Below are positions 1-9,755 of a DNA stretch of 64,000 nt, piece by piece; the first letter of the stretch is position 1, and each line of letters opens with the position of its first letter. The DNA is taken from assembly GCA_033557465.1 (NCBI GenBank), contig CM066035.1, positions 898,907,309-898,971,308 of the forward strand. Direction: 5' to 3'. Position numbers and translations under genes: made by a program. Under the pieces are notes generated by a model. That model saw nothing but the letters and a program-made list of their open reading frames with translations. It made no database searches and was not told where the DNA came from. This DNA is from Ichthyophis bannanicus (taxonomy: Eukaryota > Chordata > Amphibia > Gymnophiona > Ichthyophiidae).

Positions 1-200
1 CTGATCTGGACATGCCTCTCCCCTTGGCGCTTACAATGTACTGTCCGATCAGATGCTCCCCCACCGCCCCAGCCCGCCACCCCTGGGCCCGCAAGAATTC
101 TACTACCGTAGCACAACCTCGACAGTAAGCATCCCAGGTCCGTGCAGCCACCGAACACCACAGCAACTCCTTCATCTCAGCCGGCCATCGCTCCACGAGC
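1..200 (-). pseudogene. Tyrosine recombinase start of a Ngaro/DIRS-like retrotransposon (partial)
   Basis: Reading leftwards from about 200, one minus-strand frame stays open to the window edge. It carries a Trp/Tyr-rich helical segment (ARTWDAYCRG, then VVEFLRAQGW) of the kind found in the N-terminal SAM-like DNA-binding domain of tyrosine recombinases. It follows the RNase H domain, which is the order RT-RH-YR of DIRS-superfamily elements. The preceding RT-RH frame stops at 172-174, so a frameshift near 185-200 separates the two, whereas intact Ngaro-type elements usually encode them together. The catalytic Arg/His/Tyr part would lie left of base 1 and cannot be seen. The assignment rests on position and a short similarity. 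Confidence 0.5.
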
Positions 201-1744
201 TCCAAGGGACCGCATGCCCCTCCAACTCTGCCTCCGGCGCCAACTGCCAAAAACGGTCCCACTGCAAATGGGAAAGGGCATCAGCAATACAGTTAGCATG
301 ACCTGGGATATGTCGCGCCTTTAAATCCACATTCTGATGCAAACACCCCAACACTAGCGCTCTCATGAGCGACACCACCAACCTACATCGCGGAGTGTAA
401 TGATTCACAACACTCACGACCGCTTCGTTGTTGCACCACCATACCAACCTATGGTTCCTCACCTTCTCCGGCCACAACTCCAAAACCACTAGCATCGGGA
501 ATAACTCTAAAAAAGTGATATTCTTCATCAAACCCGTCTCATGCCACTCCCCCGGCCAATGCTCCGCACACCAGGCACCCCCAAAATAGATGCCCAGCCC
601 AAATCCCCCCGCTGCATCGGTATAAAGCTGTAAATCATCACTCGAACACTCCTTTTCCAAAATGACAGATGTCCCATTAAAATCCCGCAAAAAGACATCC
701 CAAATCCGCAAGTCCTCCCGCATCAATCCTGAAATACGTATACGGTGATGCGGCTTCTTCACCCTGACCATTGCCCCTGCAAATTGACGTAAAAACACGC
801 AGCCCATCGGTATCACCTTACAAGCAAAGTTCAAGGATCCCAACAATGCCTGCATTTCTTTCAAAGTTAACTTTGAGGACGCCAACACATTGTCCACTAA
901 GACCCGTAAAACTCACTACCTTCTCCTGCAGTAAACGCGCAACCATCCGGTTGGAGTCCAACTCGACTCCCAAGAAAGTGAGCCTGGAAGACGGACCCTC
1001 TGTCTTGCTGGCCGCCAGCGGCACCCCCAATTCCCCAGCCAGCCTCACAAACCCCTCTAACAGCTCCAAGCAAGCAGTCGACTGCGCAGCACCCATGAAC
1101 AAAAAATCGTCGAGATAATGGACCACCTCGGACCTGCCCACCTGACGCGTCAAGGCCGACTGGAGGAAGATACTGAACTTCTCGAAGTACGCGCAAGACA
1201 CCACGCACCCCATCGGCATGCACTTGTCGAAATATAATTCGTTGTCCAAACAAAAACCCAACAAGCGAAAAGACACTGGGTGCACCGGCAACAAGCGAAA
1301 AGCCGACTCTATATCGACCTTCGCCATCAAGGCCCCGGCCCAGCCTGTCGGACTAACTCAGCTGCCCGATCGATCGAACGATGCATACCGAACCGTACAC
1401 CATTTTCGCGGTATGTGATCATTCACAGAAGCACCGCCTGGAAAGGAGAGATTATGAATCATCCTAAACTTTCCCAGTTCCTTTTTAGGTATGATACCAA
1501 TCGAGGATACCACAAAATCCCGAAACGGAGGCTGCTCAAACGGCCCTGCCACCCTACCCAAATCCAACTCCACCCCCAACTTCTCGCGGGCCACGCCCGC
1601 AAACCTCCGCACTGACGGAGAGTTCCTCGAGGCCCTGCCCTCCACCACGCCCTTAACCGGGATCACAAAACCAAATTGAAAACCCAACAATAACGTTTTT
1701 CCCACTCTCCTCCTCGGGTAACATTGAAGCCAATCTTTCAACAC
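172..1744 (-). pseudogene. RT-RNase H polyprotein of a Ngaro/DIRS-like retrotransposon, frameshifted
   Basis: Three overlapping minus-strand frames (about 1744-1358, 1330-818, 897-172) read as one reverse transcriptase plus RNase H. Visible motifs are IIPKKELGKFRMIHNLSFP at the fingers, VDIESAFRLLPVHP around the first catalytic Asp, HYLDDFLFMG with the second and third catalytic Asp, TEGPSSRLTFLGVELDS in the thumb, then an RNase H core (LYTDAAGGFGLG) and IADALSHLQWDRF. This spacing and wording is typical of the Ngaro group in fish and amphibians rather than DIRS1 itself. In its host it would copy the element RNA, with integration by a tyrosine recombinase rather than an integrase. At least two frameshifts (near 1340 and 890) make it inactive as it stands. 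Confidence 0.8.
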
Positions 1745-1780
1745 CGTCTGGGCGTAGGTGCTAGCTCGGAAGCTTCACTG

Positions 1781-3000
1781 TTACTTGCTAGCCGGCAAGG
1801 AGGTCAAGACCGAACTTTTTTTAAGGCATTTTGCTGTGGCATGCCCCCCACCACAGGCTGAGCACACATGCCGGAATTTGCAATTTGGGAACGGACACGA
1901 TGCCCTGTTAAAACGCCAGCAGACATCCCCTCCTCCAACGGAGACCGTCTTGACGGGTGAAGCAAGACCGCCGCCTCGAAAGGAGCGACTCCCCCCTGCA
2001 TTGAAACCGGCACCGCCTTTTACCCCAGCCCCACTGGGTGCCGCCCTAACGGACATCTGGGTGAGCCACAAGTTTATATCCTGTGTCCCCCATGTTAAGG
2101 ACTTGTTCTCTTCCATCCTATCTCAGAATTTTTCATCGTAATTAAGCCACGCCCACCCCTCATGCATCTGCGAGGCTTCCAAAATCGAATCCGCATATGC
2201 GAGCAACATCCCCTGCTGATACGGGTAATGCCGCCCCGATACACTAGCCAACTGCAAAAAGGACCGCACCCAATTCACGACTGTCCTAGATACTTACGAA
2301 CCCTGCCGGCCTTCTCAGCCTCCTTCCACTTCTTCTTGCTTTCCCCCGAGCGCTTACGCCCCTCCAGCAAATGGAATATGTCTTTGTACTTCCGTCTTTG
2401 AATTCTATGCCTCAACTTCCGCGGCACCCCTTCCCATAATTCCGATAGTGTCGCAACATTCGCTGCCCCGCCTGACACCACCCCCGCTGCCACCGACAAC
2501 CCCGCCCTCGCCTCTGACGCCTTATCCCCCTGCTTCATGGAGGACCCCACTGAGTCTGAAGACGAGGAGGACGACGAGTCAGAACTCTGCCGACGCCTGC
2601 AAGTATGCCTCCTCTTCCTGCTGGCTTTTCCACACCGCGGCACGCGCTCCACACTCCCTTCCCCCCTGCCTCCTCATCACCCTGTAACTCACCACGCAAA
2701 GCTGAGTGCCCACCCTCTGGCACTACTGGAGGCAGCGACACCTGCGCCGCAGACCTCGACTGCTGCTCCGTCACCACTTGCTCCATTGCTCCAGCCACCC
2801 GATCACTCGATGATTCCGGAGCTGGGACATCCTCCGCCGCCCGCTGCAGTCCCACTGCCTCGGCTAGTCCAGGTGAAGCCATCCACGGCACCTGCGGGGA
2901 CACAAGAGGAAAAGAAGCAGGGGAGAACCCCCCAGACCACGCCGGCTGCCATGCCCCCACCCAAGCGGGCCCAGACGGACCCTGACCACCCCACACTCAC
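1781..3000 (-). pseudogene. Gag-like ORF of the Ngaro/DIRS-like element
   Basis: Upstream of the RT, minus-strand frames 3000-2535, 2651-2275 and 2116-1781 look like one broken Gag. The first part is Gly/Ala/Pro-rich and low in complexity. The middle has a Ser run and a basic Lys/Arg-rich block ending in YKDIFHLLEG, a segment I associate with Ngaro-type Gag. The last part holds two Cys/His clusters, CX7CX4CX3H followed directly by CX2CX3HX4C, which would bind zinc and nucleic acid. About 150 nt between 2275 and 2116 lie in shifted frames. The strong G-rich (minus) composition makes the long opposite-strand reading frames here misleading. Confidence 0.6.
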
Positions 3001-3610
3001 TGATCCCATGGACCCGGATACCCACTCCAGCTGTAACATGGAGCCCCCCTGAACCTGCCCAAGGCTGGCCAGCACCCCCCACACCCCCACTTGACAAACA
3101 AGGATTCACGCCACCCACTACACCTTCGTTCCCACAGATCCCTGAAGGCACCGCAGTTCCCATCCCCTGCCCCATTCCCCGCCCCCCATCCCTTTCACCA
3201 GTGGGCCTCAGTTCCCTTTGGGACCCATCCTGCCCCCCCAACTCCGAAGGCAAGACAGCTGCTCCACCCCGAGCAACCCCCCCTCGACGCCTGGAGCCGC
3301 GTCCCCATGCCCCAGCTCTCTCACCCCCCTGCGCCCTACCTGGAGACTGCACCAACCTGCCCCACCCCCCTGCTGTACTCCTGGCAGCAAGGCCGCCCCG
3401 ACCCCGGGAAGGGACCCCTGAGCGGCTGCGGCGGGCCCCAGAAGGGCTGCACCGCCCCCCCCCCCCTCTGCTCCAAAACCCCCCCCCCCCCCCCCCGTCC
3501 TGCAGCACCACCAACGGACCTGCCCCCACCAGCCCGGACAGACCCGCGCCTGCGACCACCACCTCCACCCCCAGAAGGCATCCTCAAGCACCCCAAAACT
3601 CTATGAGGTC
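3001..3610. other. C-rich (plus strand) low-complexity leader of the Ngaro-like element
   Basis: This stretch is extremely C-rich on the plus strand, with cytosine runs of 10 or more near 3455-3500. It probably represents the 5' leader or Gag start of the minus-strand retroelement. Open frames on both strands are composition artefacts. The element edge is near 3605, where the sequence turns abruptly AT-rich. Confidence 0.35.
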
Positions 3611-4040
3611 GAGTAGGGCTACCTATAACAAATATAATCGATTATTATTAATTTTTTTTTTGGAATATTTATAGGCACCGACAGCCTCTGTTCCAGCAAT
3701 GCCCTTACTTCTCTTCTCTTACGTTTTTATTTATAAAAAAACCCCAAAGCTCCCAACTCGCCTGCAGAAGCTTCAGCCGCCGAGTCAGAGCCAGGCCAAC
3801 CGTTCACTTCTCCGACTTGCCGCTCCCGCGGGACCAATTACACCGCCGCACAGCTCCCGACGTCCCCTCTCCCGGAAACCGCTCAAACCGCTCAGCAAGG
3901 CACCCCGCAACTGCCCCAGGAACGCTGCCGGCACCGAAAAAACTTCTTCTCTGCACCTCGCATGTGCTCAGGACTACTGAAATGAGCACATGCCTGCCGC
4001 CTTTGAACCCTCCCCAGCGCATGCATGCGCGGGGGGCCAA
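3611..4040. other. Unassigned intergenic/intronic sequence
   Basis: There is an AT-rich patch with a T run at 3651-3660, then a GC-richer stretch. I recognise no coding similarity, terminal repeat or SINE promoter here. It may be the outer terminal repeat of the neighbouring Ngaro-like element, but I cannot show a repeated copy. Confidence 0.3.
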
Positions 4041-4740
4041 TCAATTTGAAGGACGCAACTGCGCCCAACGAATCCCCTGCCTCGGACTCACCTTGCCCCC
4101 CCCCCAACTAACGCTCCTGTCAGAGGCGCGAGCAGGGGACCCGCACCGGGCCGCACACCCGGTTACTGTCGGGTGCCGGGACCCTGCCCGTGCCCCTTCT
4201 TTCATATTGAAATTCCCTATCACCAGCACTTCTTCTATCCTGGCAATGCTGCTTATGTCTCCTATTAAATCTCCATCCACTTCTTCTGCCTGTGAGAGAG
4301 AGGTCTGTATATCACACCAATGCAAATGGATTTCTCTTTATTTCTTTCTAGTTTAACCCACAGTGCCTTCTCTCTCCCATTTAAGCCCTGTATGGCCATA
4401 GCTTTAATATTATTTTTTACTTAGTGCCACGCTTCCTCCCCTTCTTCCTACTCTGCCCTTTCTGAATAAAGTATATCCTGTTATAGTTACATCCCATTCA
4501 TGGTTGTCAATGAACCATGTCTCTGTAACCGTCACTAAATCCAAGTCAGCCTCTTCCATTAAAGCCTCAACATCGGGGATCTTATTTCCCATGCTATAGG
4601 CATTTATACACACTGCTTTTCCATATGTTGCCCCTTTTACCCATTTCCATAAAGGTATTTAATGTTTCACTTACCTGGGGTCTTTCTTCACCCATCCCCA
4701 ACGAATCTAGTTTAAAAACCCTCTTCAATAGGTTAGCCAG
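4041..4740 (-). mobile_element. CR1 LINE fragment, start of ORF2 (endonuclease)
   Basis: On the minus strand the frame at 4613-4410 reads as the start of an APE-type endonuclease: a metal-binding Asn region (INAYSMGNK), the ETWF motif with the catalytic Glu, and GGSVALSKK. These are in the order and spacing of CR1 ORF2. The next piece (4325-4041) continues with a decayed version of the region around the GxFN block. Sequence from 4740 to 4620 resembles the ORF1-ORF2 junction of CR1. The copy has frameshifts and lacks RT. It is separate from the L2 sequence that begins at 4741. Confidence 0.75.
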
Positions 4741-5080
4741 TCTGCCATTGAAGACATTATGTTACAGTAATTTAAGTGCAGTGTGACCAGGGCCTGGAAG
4801 ACCATGTGGAATTCATGGGTGTCAAGCAGAGGTCAAAGAGCTTGAACTGTCCTTATCTTGTGATAGACCAGTTGAATGGTGTTGCAGATCTGTGATTGTA
4901 GCGTTAAACCCTGGTCCAGGATTTTACTCCAAGATATCTGACTTGAGTTTTAACCTGTATTTGTGCTCCTGGTATCTTTAAGTGTGTTGGTGGAATAAAA
5001 GTTGTGTCTCTGGTGATATGGAGGATTTCTGTTTTTTGGTAATTTATTGAAAATTTGTGTTTAGCTAGCTATTTCATGAT
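4741..5080 (-). mobile_element. L2-like LINE, RT C-terminal part (fragment A)
   Basis: The minus strand reads through the end of an L2-clade reverse transcriptase, with TEILHITRD-like and TLHLNYCN segments near the thumb. It ends at the junction with the Penelope-like element. It continues in register with sequence at 9741 onward once the Penelope insertion is removed, so fragments at 4741-5080, 9741-10378 and 11333-12850 are one original LINE. Confidence 0.7.
5066..5080. repeat. Target-site duplication of the Penelope-like element (left)
   Basis: The 15-mer tagctatttcatgat at 5066-5080 recurs exactly at 9741-9755 and brackets the Penelope-like element. It lies inside L2 coding sequence, which reads on across it. 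Confidence 0.85.
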
Positions 5081-5260
5081 CGGAATTACACTCAATAAAT
5101 ATCAAAAATAGTAGATAATATATCTTTTGACTGGTATATCCTCAATTTTACTTAAAATACTAATGTGACAATTGTTTAACTTTATAATTTTTGATTTTTA
5201 ATTTCATCCATGGCGGGTCTCAGACTTAATGGTGCCGTGGCCAAACTGACGGGCTCACAC
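5081..5260 (-). repeat. Penelope pseudo-LTR, left (3') copy
   Basis: It starts cggaattacactc and ends near gggctcacac. It is nearly identical to 9424-9596 apart from a short indel and a handful of substitutions. Sequence to about 5590 beyond the repeat is non-coding 3' region of the element. Confidence 0.8.
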
Positions 5261-5951
5261 ACTCTTTTCGCATCAGTGACCCTTCAACTCTTGCGTGATT
5301 TTGTATATATAGTAATAAACGTTTACTGTGAAATTGCACAAAAGTAAGACACTTCCATTTCTTTTCGTGCTTCTACCACGTGAAAAATAAGTAAAAAATA
5401 AAACAATTTTTATCTTATTATGATGTCAATATGGCACGATCAAATGGTCTTCTTTTCAAAACAATCACTCCCCAACACCGTCAAAAGGCAATGCCTACGC
5501 GTTTCACTACACGTTTCTTCAGGGTTTTTTTTTCAAAGAGTGGTTTAAAATTCGTGCCAAGATTTTAACTTCAAGCTATTGTGAAACAAAAGTGACAGTG
5601 TTAAACACCTACCAGTTATATAATATCTACTCCCCCACAATTCATCTCTTATTACAAAAAATCCTGTTAACACATATTATCCCCACTTATGGAACTAACC
5701 AAAATTACAGATGCTGCCCACGTCTATCCTTAGGGAAAGAGTCTTCCAATACTCTCCAATATAATTCTTCTTAGTAAAAAACGCCACGCATGCAGTCTGA
5801 GGCAATCAGTCTGGACTTTAACGGGAATCCACGTATTACGTGATGACATCAGTCCCCTCTAAAAATGACCATGCGAACTGGAAATCACTTGAAACAAAAA
5901 ACAGTACTCGGATGGACTGAAACCATACACTAGTATGGATTACACCGGGGA
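5261..5951. other. Non-coding 3' region of the Penelope-like element
   Basis: This lies between the left pseudo-LTR and the end of the RT-endonuclease frame. It is AT-rich, with no ORF of note and no second repeat that I can identify. A C-run at 5990-6008, just inside the ORF end, encodes a Gly stretch in the minus-strand protein. Confidence 0.5.
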
Positions 5952-7175
5952 TCAGCTCATACAAGCTTTCCAATCTATAGAGCCATTTAACCCCCCCCCC
6001 CCACCCCCCGGGGCAACCGAATTAAGTTCAAAAATCCATCGTTGTTCTTTGATAATGAGCCATTGGTCTAGGGATTTACCTAATCGTCCCCTGGTAACTA
6101 CATCAATACAAAAACATTGAAGGTCCTCGAAGGAATGTTGTAACGTGTGACAATGGTGCACAATGGGGACTTCAATAACCTTATTCTTCAGTCGACTTTT
6201 ATGTTCCCCCATGCGGATCTTAAATGCCCGACTGGTTTTCCCTACATACACTAAGTTGCACGGACATTGTATAATATAAACTACATGGGTGGAATCACAG
6301 GTAGAAGAATGTCGTAAATCATACACCTTGCCCCGATGAGAAAATGCTTCAATCTCCTTGGTGATAAAACAAATATTGCATTTTCCACATTTACGGTGTC
6401 CCAACGGAATCCCTCCCGAATTTGATGTAGGACCAGTGGTTCGTAACGTTGAGGGACTTAAATATTCTTTTAAAATTTTCCCCCGTTGCCACACGCATCT
6501 GATTTTCTTATCCCGAAAGACTGGGATCACCTCGAATACAGCGCTGTGCTTCCGCACTATGCGTTGAATCGACTTGCTGAGCGGAGAATATTGAGTAATT
6601 AAATTAATGTGGTCATCCTCTACTGGTTGTTCAGAATGCACCCTTCTTTGCAACAGCAAATCTCTATTGTTGTTGAGAGCCCTCTTATATGCTTGTCGAA
6701 TTGTTTGAAGTGGGTAACCCCGTTCTTCAAAATTAGCCATCAACCGTTGTGAAGCCTTCTTAAAATCTCGTTTATCCGAGCAATTCCTTCGATATCGTAA
6801 AAATTGGGAAAATGGTAACCCTGTCTTCAGACGGGATGGATGGGCACTTTTAAAATGTAAGAACGTGTTCTGATCTGTTTCTTTGCAAAAAATAGTAGTA
6901 GCCCAAGTGCCCTGACAGCGGATGATTTTTACATCTAAATAAGATATTTCTACTCTGCTGCTTTCATAGGTAAATTTGATGTTAACATCACATTCATTGA
7001 GCCACTCAAAAAAAACTTCAAATTGCCGAAACGTGCCCTCCCATAACATAAAAACATCATCGATGAACCGGCACCACATTTTAATATGGGACCTATGTGG
7101 ACTGGATTGAAGCCACTGCTCTTCATATCGAACCATATATAAATTGGCTATAGAAGGGGCACATGTAGCCCCCAT
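5952..7175 (-). CDS. Penelope RT (palm onward) with GIY-YIG endonuclease
   Basis: A 407-residue open frame. Residues 1-15 (MGATCAPSIANLYM) are the Penelope RT motif before the active site. FIDD at 37-40 carries the paired catalytic Asp. Residues about 200-250 form the thumb/linker. C263/C266/C269 (CGKCNIC) and nearby Cys/His suggest a small zinc-binding linker. The GIY-YIG nuclease follows, with VYIIQ at 299-303, VYVG at 309-312, the catalytic Arg in IRMGEHKS at about 321, and Glu in IKEQRWI at about 377. The upstream RT half (7642-7178) is in another frame, so one frameshift at about 7177 separates them. The chosen ATG is simply the first after the shift, not a true start. Confidence 0.9.
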   Translation of the reverse strand: MGATCAPSIANLYMVRYEEQWLQSSPHRSHIKMWCRFIDDVFMLWEGTFRQFEVFFEWLNECDVNIKFTYESSRVEISYLDVKIIRCQGTWATTIFCKETDQNTFLHFKSAHPSRLKTGLPFSQFLRYRRNCSDKRDFKKASQRLMANFEERGYPLQTIRQAYKRALNNNRDLLLQRRVHSEQPVEDDHINLITQYSPLSKSIQRIVRKHSAVFEVIPVFRDKKIRCVWQRGKILKEYLSPSTLRTTGPTSNSGGIPLGHRKCGKCNICFITKEIEAFSHRGKVYDLRHSSTCDSTHVVYIIQCPCNLVYVGKTSRAFKIRMGEHKSRLKNKVIEVPIVHHCHTLQHSFEDLQCFCIDVVTRGRLGKSLDQWLIIKEQRWIFELNSVAPGGGGGGLNGSIDWKACMS

Positions 7176-7177
7176 GG

Positions 7178-8104
7178 CTACCCCTGAAAGCTGATGGTAA
7201 TCACCCCCTCAAACGCAAAAAAATTTTGAAAAATGGCTATTCGCGCTAGTTTTAAAAGAAAGGTCAGCTGTTCTTCTCCAAGGTCTCCTCGAGAATTTAA
7301 ATAGTAGTTTACAATATCAAGAGCTGCTTCTTGAGGGATACTGGTATATAGAGAACTCACATCTAACGTTACTAACAGGATGGCATCATTCCCTGCCCAC
7401 CGTTGATGACTAGCTAACAAACAGAGAAAATCAGTTGTATCCTTTATATAAGAGGGAATCGTAGTTAACAAAGGGCGTAAATATGAATCAAGATATGTTG
7501 ATATTGGTTCCAATAGAGAGCCTCTGGTGGAAACATTCGGACGGCCTGGGGCAATGTTCCCTCTAATTTTCTGTAGGCTGTGTGTGCATAAAATATCAGC
7601 TGTGTGCAGCTTTTGAAGGAAGGTTAAATTTTTGTGCGCCACATAACAACACTCGGAGTTATATACTTTAAAATTTGACTACACGTCAGAATACAGTATG
7701 TACACCACATTGAATTTAATCAAATTAAATGAAAATAGACGATTACTAAATGAAGCGGGAAATTTCTAGTAATTACAATCATAACTTTTAAAATTTTAAG
7801 ACGTCCGTGTTGTTTTCTATCAGAATCAGAGCCGTAATTTTTGTGCGCTCTGTTGTAAAGTATGTGCGCTCGCTCGGTGAGGTGTGTGCGCGCGCACATG
7901 CGCACAGCTTAGAGGGAACAGTGGCCTGGGGGGGTTCTCCATGTTCTTATGAATCTTTGGAACAGTGTAAAATGTAGCCACCTGTGAATACGGTTTATTT
8001 AAATATATCCACTCCTCCTTAGAGATTAATTTATTTGTTAAGGCAACGTCTGTTAGCTCTCTGATGTATAATTGCAACTCCCTTGATGGGTCCGCAGACA
8101 CCAT
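7178..8104 (-). pseudogene. Penelope RT N-terminal half, split by a MITE
   Basis: Frames 8104-7930 and 7550-7178 belong together once the MITE at 7552-7923 is removed. They read as the fingers of a Penelope RT: FYTVPKIHKN, GRPNVSTRGS, LVTLDVSSLYTSIPQ (with the first catalytic Asp) and LLKLARIAIFQNFFAF. The MITE disrupts the frame and a further shift lies at 7177. Confidence 0.8.
7544..7931. mobile_element. Non-autonomous hAT transposon (MITE) inside the Penelope element
   Basis: The core is 7552-7923 (372 bp). The left end reads caatgttccctctaa, and the right end, read inward on the other strand, cactgttccctctaa, so the terminal inverted repeats match at 14 of 15 positions, followed by further GTG-rich similarity. 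An 8-bp direct repeat gcctgggg flanks it exactly (7544-7551 and 7924-7931), the hallmark of hAT insertion. No transposase is encoded. The right arm contains a run of alternating CG/TG-rich sequence (about 7880-7905). Confidence 0.9.
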
Positions 8105-8218
8105 TTCATAAATGCAAACATCAGTAAGTTGTTGTAGAGCTTCGGTGATGTAATATGATCAATTCAAAATAACTATTGCAGCCCCCTTGTCGGCCCGCCG
8201 AATAACTATATCATTTCG

Positions 8219-9364
8219 TTATTGCAACTGTTTCAAGGCCCGTTGTTCGGACCACGTTAGAGCTGTGGAATGATGGCGCTGTTGCGCTTCGAACGTAATT
8301 AAATCTTGTAGAACTAAGTCCCGAAAAATTGATATGGCTGGATGCAGTGGTCCAGGGGGATACCATTGCGATTTTAATGGGAGCTTTTCCCGTCTCTGTT
8401 CTTGTCTTGCCACTGAACAATCAGTGCTCTGGACTTGAAAGTTCTTCAATGAGTCCCCATGCTGTTCGTTAGAAAAAAATACTTTAAGTTGTAATTTCCT
8501 GATACATTGTTCAAGATCTACTCTGAAATTGAACGGATCATAATACATCCCTGGAACAAATGACAAGCCTTTGTTTAATAATGCTAATTGATCTTCCGCT
8601 ATATCTAGCCCCGAAATGTTAATAACTCTTCTGATGGTTTTAATTCCGTCGTCGCACTGGGCGATCTGATTTCTGTCCGGTTGATATCACTTTCTTTTTC
8701 TTTGCTGTCTCTCGATCGCTTCCATCGTCTAAAAAATCACTCTCGCCAGTTGATCTATTGGAATCACTTTCAGATTCAAAATTAACTTTTTGCCCTGGCC
8801 TCTTGGACTTTCGGGTGGTATCCATCCAGGGATATACGTAGCCCACAGTATAGTCCTCATTGTCCCTTTTCAACTTCTTAAACTTCTGCTTTTGCATATC
8901 TTGTTGTAAAGCTGCCAACTACTTATTCAAATCTTCTTTCTCTGAAAGCTATCTGCGAGTCTTATTTCTTTCAAAGCTGCCAGTTGAATATCAACGTCCT
9001 TCTTCATTTCATCTAGATTGGTCTTGATGATGTCGATTAACAAGAGCATCAAATCCAACGAACACTTATTCAATATACAATTCCACTTGTTCAAAAAAAC
9101 ATTGGACATGTTAGGCATTCGCGGCTCCTTATATACCCTCAACCCGCGGGGGATTTGTTGTCGGGTTACATATTCTAAAAGGGATAACCTATGTAATTCT
9201 GTTTTCACCACTCGCTTCTGAAGTTTTAATAAATCTTCCCATGAAGTACTAGAGGCTGCTTCCTCTTGATGTTCCTGTGCAAATGGAGTTTTTTCTTTGC
9301 TTAATTCAGAGATATAATCACTAGAAAAGCTCAACGATTCCTTCCAAATGTGTTGACCTTCCAT
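8219..9364 (-). pseudogene. Penelope N-terminal region
   Basis: Three successive minus-strand frames (9364-8927, 8918-8640, 8566-8219) lie upstream of the RT. The first starts MEGQHIWK and is Glu/Lys/Leu-rich with helical character; the second is highly charged with KKKK-type basic stretches that could act as a nuclear localisation signal; the third resembles the segment just before Penelope RT. The breaks at 8920 and about 8600 are frameshifts or stops. I do not recognise a catalytic motif. Confidence 0.65.
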
Positions 9365-9379
9365 AGTTGTCTATAGACA

Positions 9380-9740
9380 TTGAATAAGGGTCCTCTTTCT
9401 GAGTGTGAATAAACTTAGCAATCGGAATTACACTCAATAAATATCAAAAATAGTAGATAATATATCCTCAATTTTACTTAAAATACTAGTGTGACAATTG
9501 TTTAACTTTATAATTTTTGATTTTTAATTTCATCCACACCGGGTCTCAGACTTAATGGTGCCATGGCCAAACTGACGGGCTCACACAAAATTATAAAGTT
9601 AAACAATTGTCACATTAGTATTTTAAGTAAAATTGAGGATATACCAGTCAAAAGATATATCATCTACTATTTTTGATATTTATTGAGTGTAATTCCGATT
9701 GCTAAGTTTATTCACACTCAGAAAGAGGACCCTTATTCAG
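9380..9740. repeat. Penelope right pseudo-LTR with inverted partial copy (foldback)
   Basis: 9424-9596 repeats the left pseudo-LTR in direct orientation. From 9597 to 9740 the same sequence returns in reverse complement, including the tgaataagggtcc stretch that flanks the ORF start at about 9380. The result is a hairpin-capable end with arms of about 145 bp. Such inverted-plus-direct pseudo-LTR ends are known for Penelope elements and are thought to come from the reverse-transcription mechanism. Confidence 0.8.
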
Positions 9741-9755
9741 TAGCTATTTCATGAT
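9741..9755. repeat. Target-site duplication of the Penelope-like element (right)
   Basis: Exact second copy of the 15-mer seen at 5066-5080; immediately after it the L2 RT frame resumes. Confidence 0.85.

Larger units (their letters stand above)
5081..9740 (-). mobile_element. Penelope-like element (EN+), full length, inserted in an L2 LINE
   Basis: The element is 4660 bp, bracketed by a perfect 15-bp duplication. It encodes, on the minus strand, an N-terminal region, a reverse transcriptase and a C-terminal GIY-YIG endonuclease, the defining set of canonical Penelope-like elements. Its ends carry the characteristic pseudo-LTRs. About 180 bp at 5081-5260 is repeated directly at 9424-9596, and an inverted partial copy follows at 9597-9740, so the right end is a foldback. 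The left copy has about 15 bp (ending in gactggtat) that the right direct copy lacks. A 372-bp hAT MITE interrupts the RT. Several frameshifts make it inactive. Confidence 0.9.

Noticed and set aside
2864..3568. 234-residue Gly-rich minus-strand frame
   Set aside because: Low-complexity translation of G runs; at most the degenerate start of the Ngaro-like Gag, not a separate gene.
2537..3606. Long Pro-rich plus-strand reading frames (171 and 157 residues)
   Set aside because: Extreme C-richness removes stop codons; the minus strand carries the retroelement Gag. No family similarity.
4041..4325. Apparent small ORF on the minus strand as an independent gene
   Set aside because: It is a frameshifted continuation of the CR1 endonuclease.
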